Positions 63,340 through 64,000 of a stretch of DNA of 64,000 bases are shown piece by piece; the first letter of the stretch is position 1; each line of letters opens with the position of its first letter. The notes under the pieces are model-generated. The model did not search any database and was not told the DNA's origin. It saw only the letters and a program-made list of their open reading frames with translations. This stretch comes from Bradyrhizobium iriomotense (GTDB lineage: Bacteria > Pseudomonadota > Alphaproteobacteria > Rhizobiales > Xanthobacteraceae), in the NCBI RefSeq assembly GCF_030160715.1, contig NZ_BSOW01000025.1, forward strand, positions 62,001-126,000. The letters run 5' to 3'. The position numbers were made by a program, and so were the translations under genes.

Positions 63340-64000
63340 ATGACGAAACTGCACGACGAGGCCCGCAAGCTCTTACCCATTGTTGTTGCCGCCGCAAGAT
63401 CACACCAATTTCTCACTTACCAAACCGCCGCCCTGAAGCTCGGGCGTACCAAGAACCACGCTCGCATGGTTGCTCAAGTGTGCAACGTACTGGACGCGGC
63501 TGCCGCCCTCGCCGACGTTCCGTTGCTGGCGCTCATCACCGTCTTAGAGGCTGATAATCGTATCAATCGTAATGCTTGGACTGCTAAGGATGTCGAGCCC
63601 TGGATACGCGAGGCAATCATCAAGAGGTCATTGCAACACACCTTTACAAAAGCTGATTTCGACGCCATCGCCAAAGCTCTCGAACAACTGCAAGGTATGA
63701 GCGACCCCTGGGCCTATCTACGGACATTAATGCCGGCCAAGCAACGAAGATTGCAACTCGCGGGGGTAGGCACAGCGGCATATTCCGACGCTATCGACGA
63801 CCTTGGAACGGATAGTCCCGCCTACGTGCCGTATACTGGCAAGCGATATGCGCGAGACCCTAAGATACGAGAAGCTGTCAAACAGCGCGCTGACGGCAAG
63901 TGCGAATACTGCGGTGACATCGGGTTCGAATGTGACAATGGGGCACCGTATCTTGAGTGTCATCATATTCTGGCTCTGGCGAAGGATGGCGCGGATCGCA
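63340..64000 (+). CDS. HNH endonuclease-domain protein (3' end outside window)
   Basis: 220 residues are visible from ATG 63340, preceded by GAGGGA six bases upstream. The N-terminal part (about 1-150, with HQFLTYQTAALKLGR) has no domain I recognise. From about 175 it is an HNH domain: VKQRADGKCEYCG with Cys188/Cys191, then APYLECHHILALAKDG with Cys207, His208 and His209, typical of HNH nucleases related to restriction enzymes. The frame runs off the window, so the end and any partner are unseen. Its DNA is accessory in composition and position beside tRNA-Gly. Confidence 0.8.
   Translation, partial: MTKLHDEARKLLPIVVAAARSHQFLTYQTAALKLGRTKNHARMVAQVCNVLDAAAALADVPLLALITVLEADNRINRNAWTAKDVEPWIREAIIKRSLQHTFTKADFDAIAKALEQLQGMSDPWAYLRTLMPAKQRRLQLAGVGTAAYSDAIDDLGTDSPAYVPYTGKRYARDPKIREAVKQRADGKCEYCGDIGFECDNGAPYLECHHILALAKDGADR

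Overview
The window is a GC-rich alphaproteobacterial chromosome segment. Protein content, gene order (hisB-hisH-hisA-hisF-hisE-coaA; DUF299-maf-coaE-dnaQ; rho-mnmE-mnmG-rsmG-parA-parB), two glnK genes, a CpaE/TadD pair and a dense set of Rhizobiales-style palindromic intergenic repeats point to Bradyrhizobium or a close relative. Genus is inferred from remembered protein sequences, not from a search.

Layout. 1-2400: end of a Tad-pilus-type cpaE, a TadD-like lipoprotein and a PilZ protein. 2.6-4.0 kb: a C-terminally truncated IS1595-family transposase, an unrecognised segment and the out-of-frame tail of a yifB/comM gene. 4.1-6.9 kb: a hypothetical protein and a hybrid histidine kinase. 7.0-11.8 kb: the his operon ending in coaA. 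12.0-16.1 kb: hslV, a DUF2585 protein, hslU and a membrane protein. 16.2-22.9 kb: Smr, mltA, a Tim44-like protein, secB (opposite strand), dnaQ, coaE, maf and the DUF299 regulator. 22.9-23.4 kb: a non-coding gap that I interpret as the chromosomal replication origin; it has four GANTC sites within 49 bp, a DnaA-type box and a CtrA-like site, and gene direction switches across it. 23.4-32.3 kb: hemJ, rho, a candidate small membrane protein, mnmE, mnmG, rsmG, parA and parB, with five parS sites. 32.5-48.9 kb: leuS-lptE-holA, two diguanylate cyclases, a YggS-type PLP protein, a hydratase, an L,D-transpeptidase, a CenR-like response regulator, a cNMP-binding protein, xthA, lolA, ftsK and an aminotransferase. 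49.3-53.7 kb: a GFA protein, amtB, glnK, the tail of a lost second amtB, a second glnK and a GYF-domain membrane protein. 53.8-61.7 kb: tesB, a UbiH-type hydroxylase, a Trm112 protein, a cupredoxin/FTR1 iron-uptake pair, a TetR regulator facing a small membrane protein and an NmrA-like protein, a Lon-N protein and a thioredoxin/TPR protein. 61.9-64 kb: tRNA-Gly(GCC), then accessory DNA with a broken antirestriction gene (ardC) and an HNH nuclease gene running off the end.

The core of the window is a replication and partition neighbourhood: origin, parS cluster, ParA/ParB, FtsK, DNA polymerase III epsilon and delta subunits. Nitrogen sensing (P-II/AmtB), c-di-GMP signalling (two GGDEF proteins and a PilZ protein) and envelope biogenesis (LptE, LolA, MltA, L,D-transpeptidase) are interspersed. 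The least ordinary items are the origin-like gap with its methylation-site cluster, the paired TetR operator-like sites at 58.6 kb, the amtB and yifB relics, the small membrane protein between rho and mnmE, and the tRNA-linked accessory edge.
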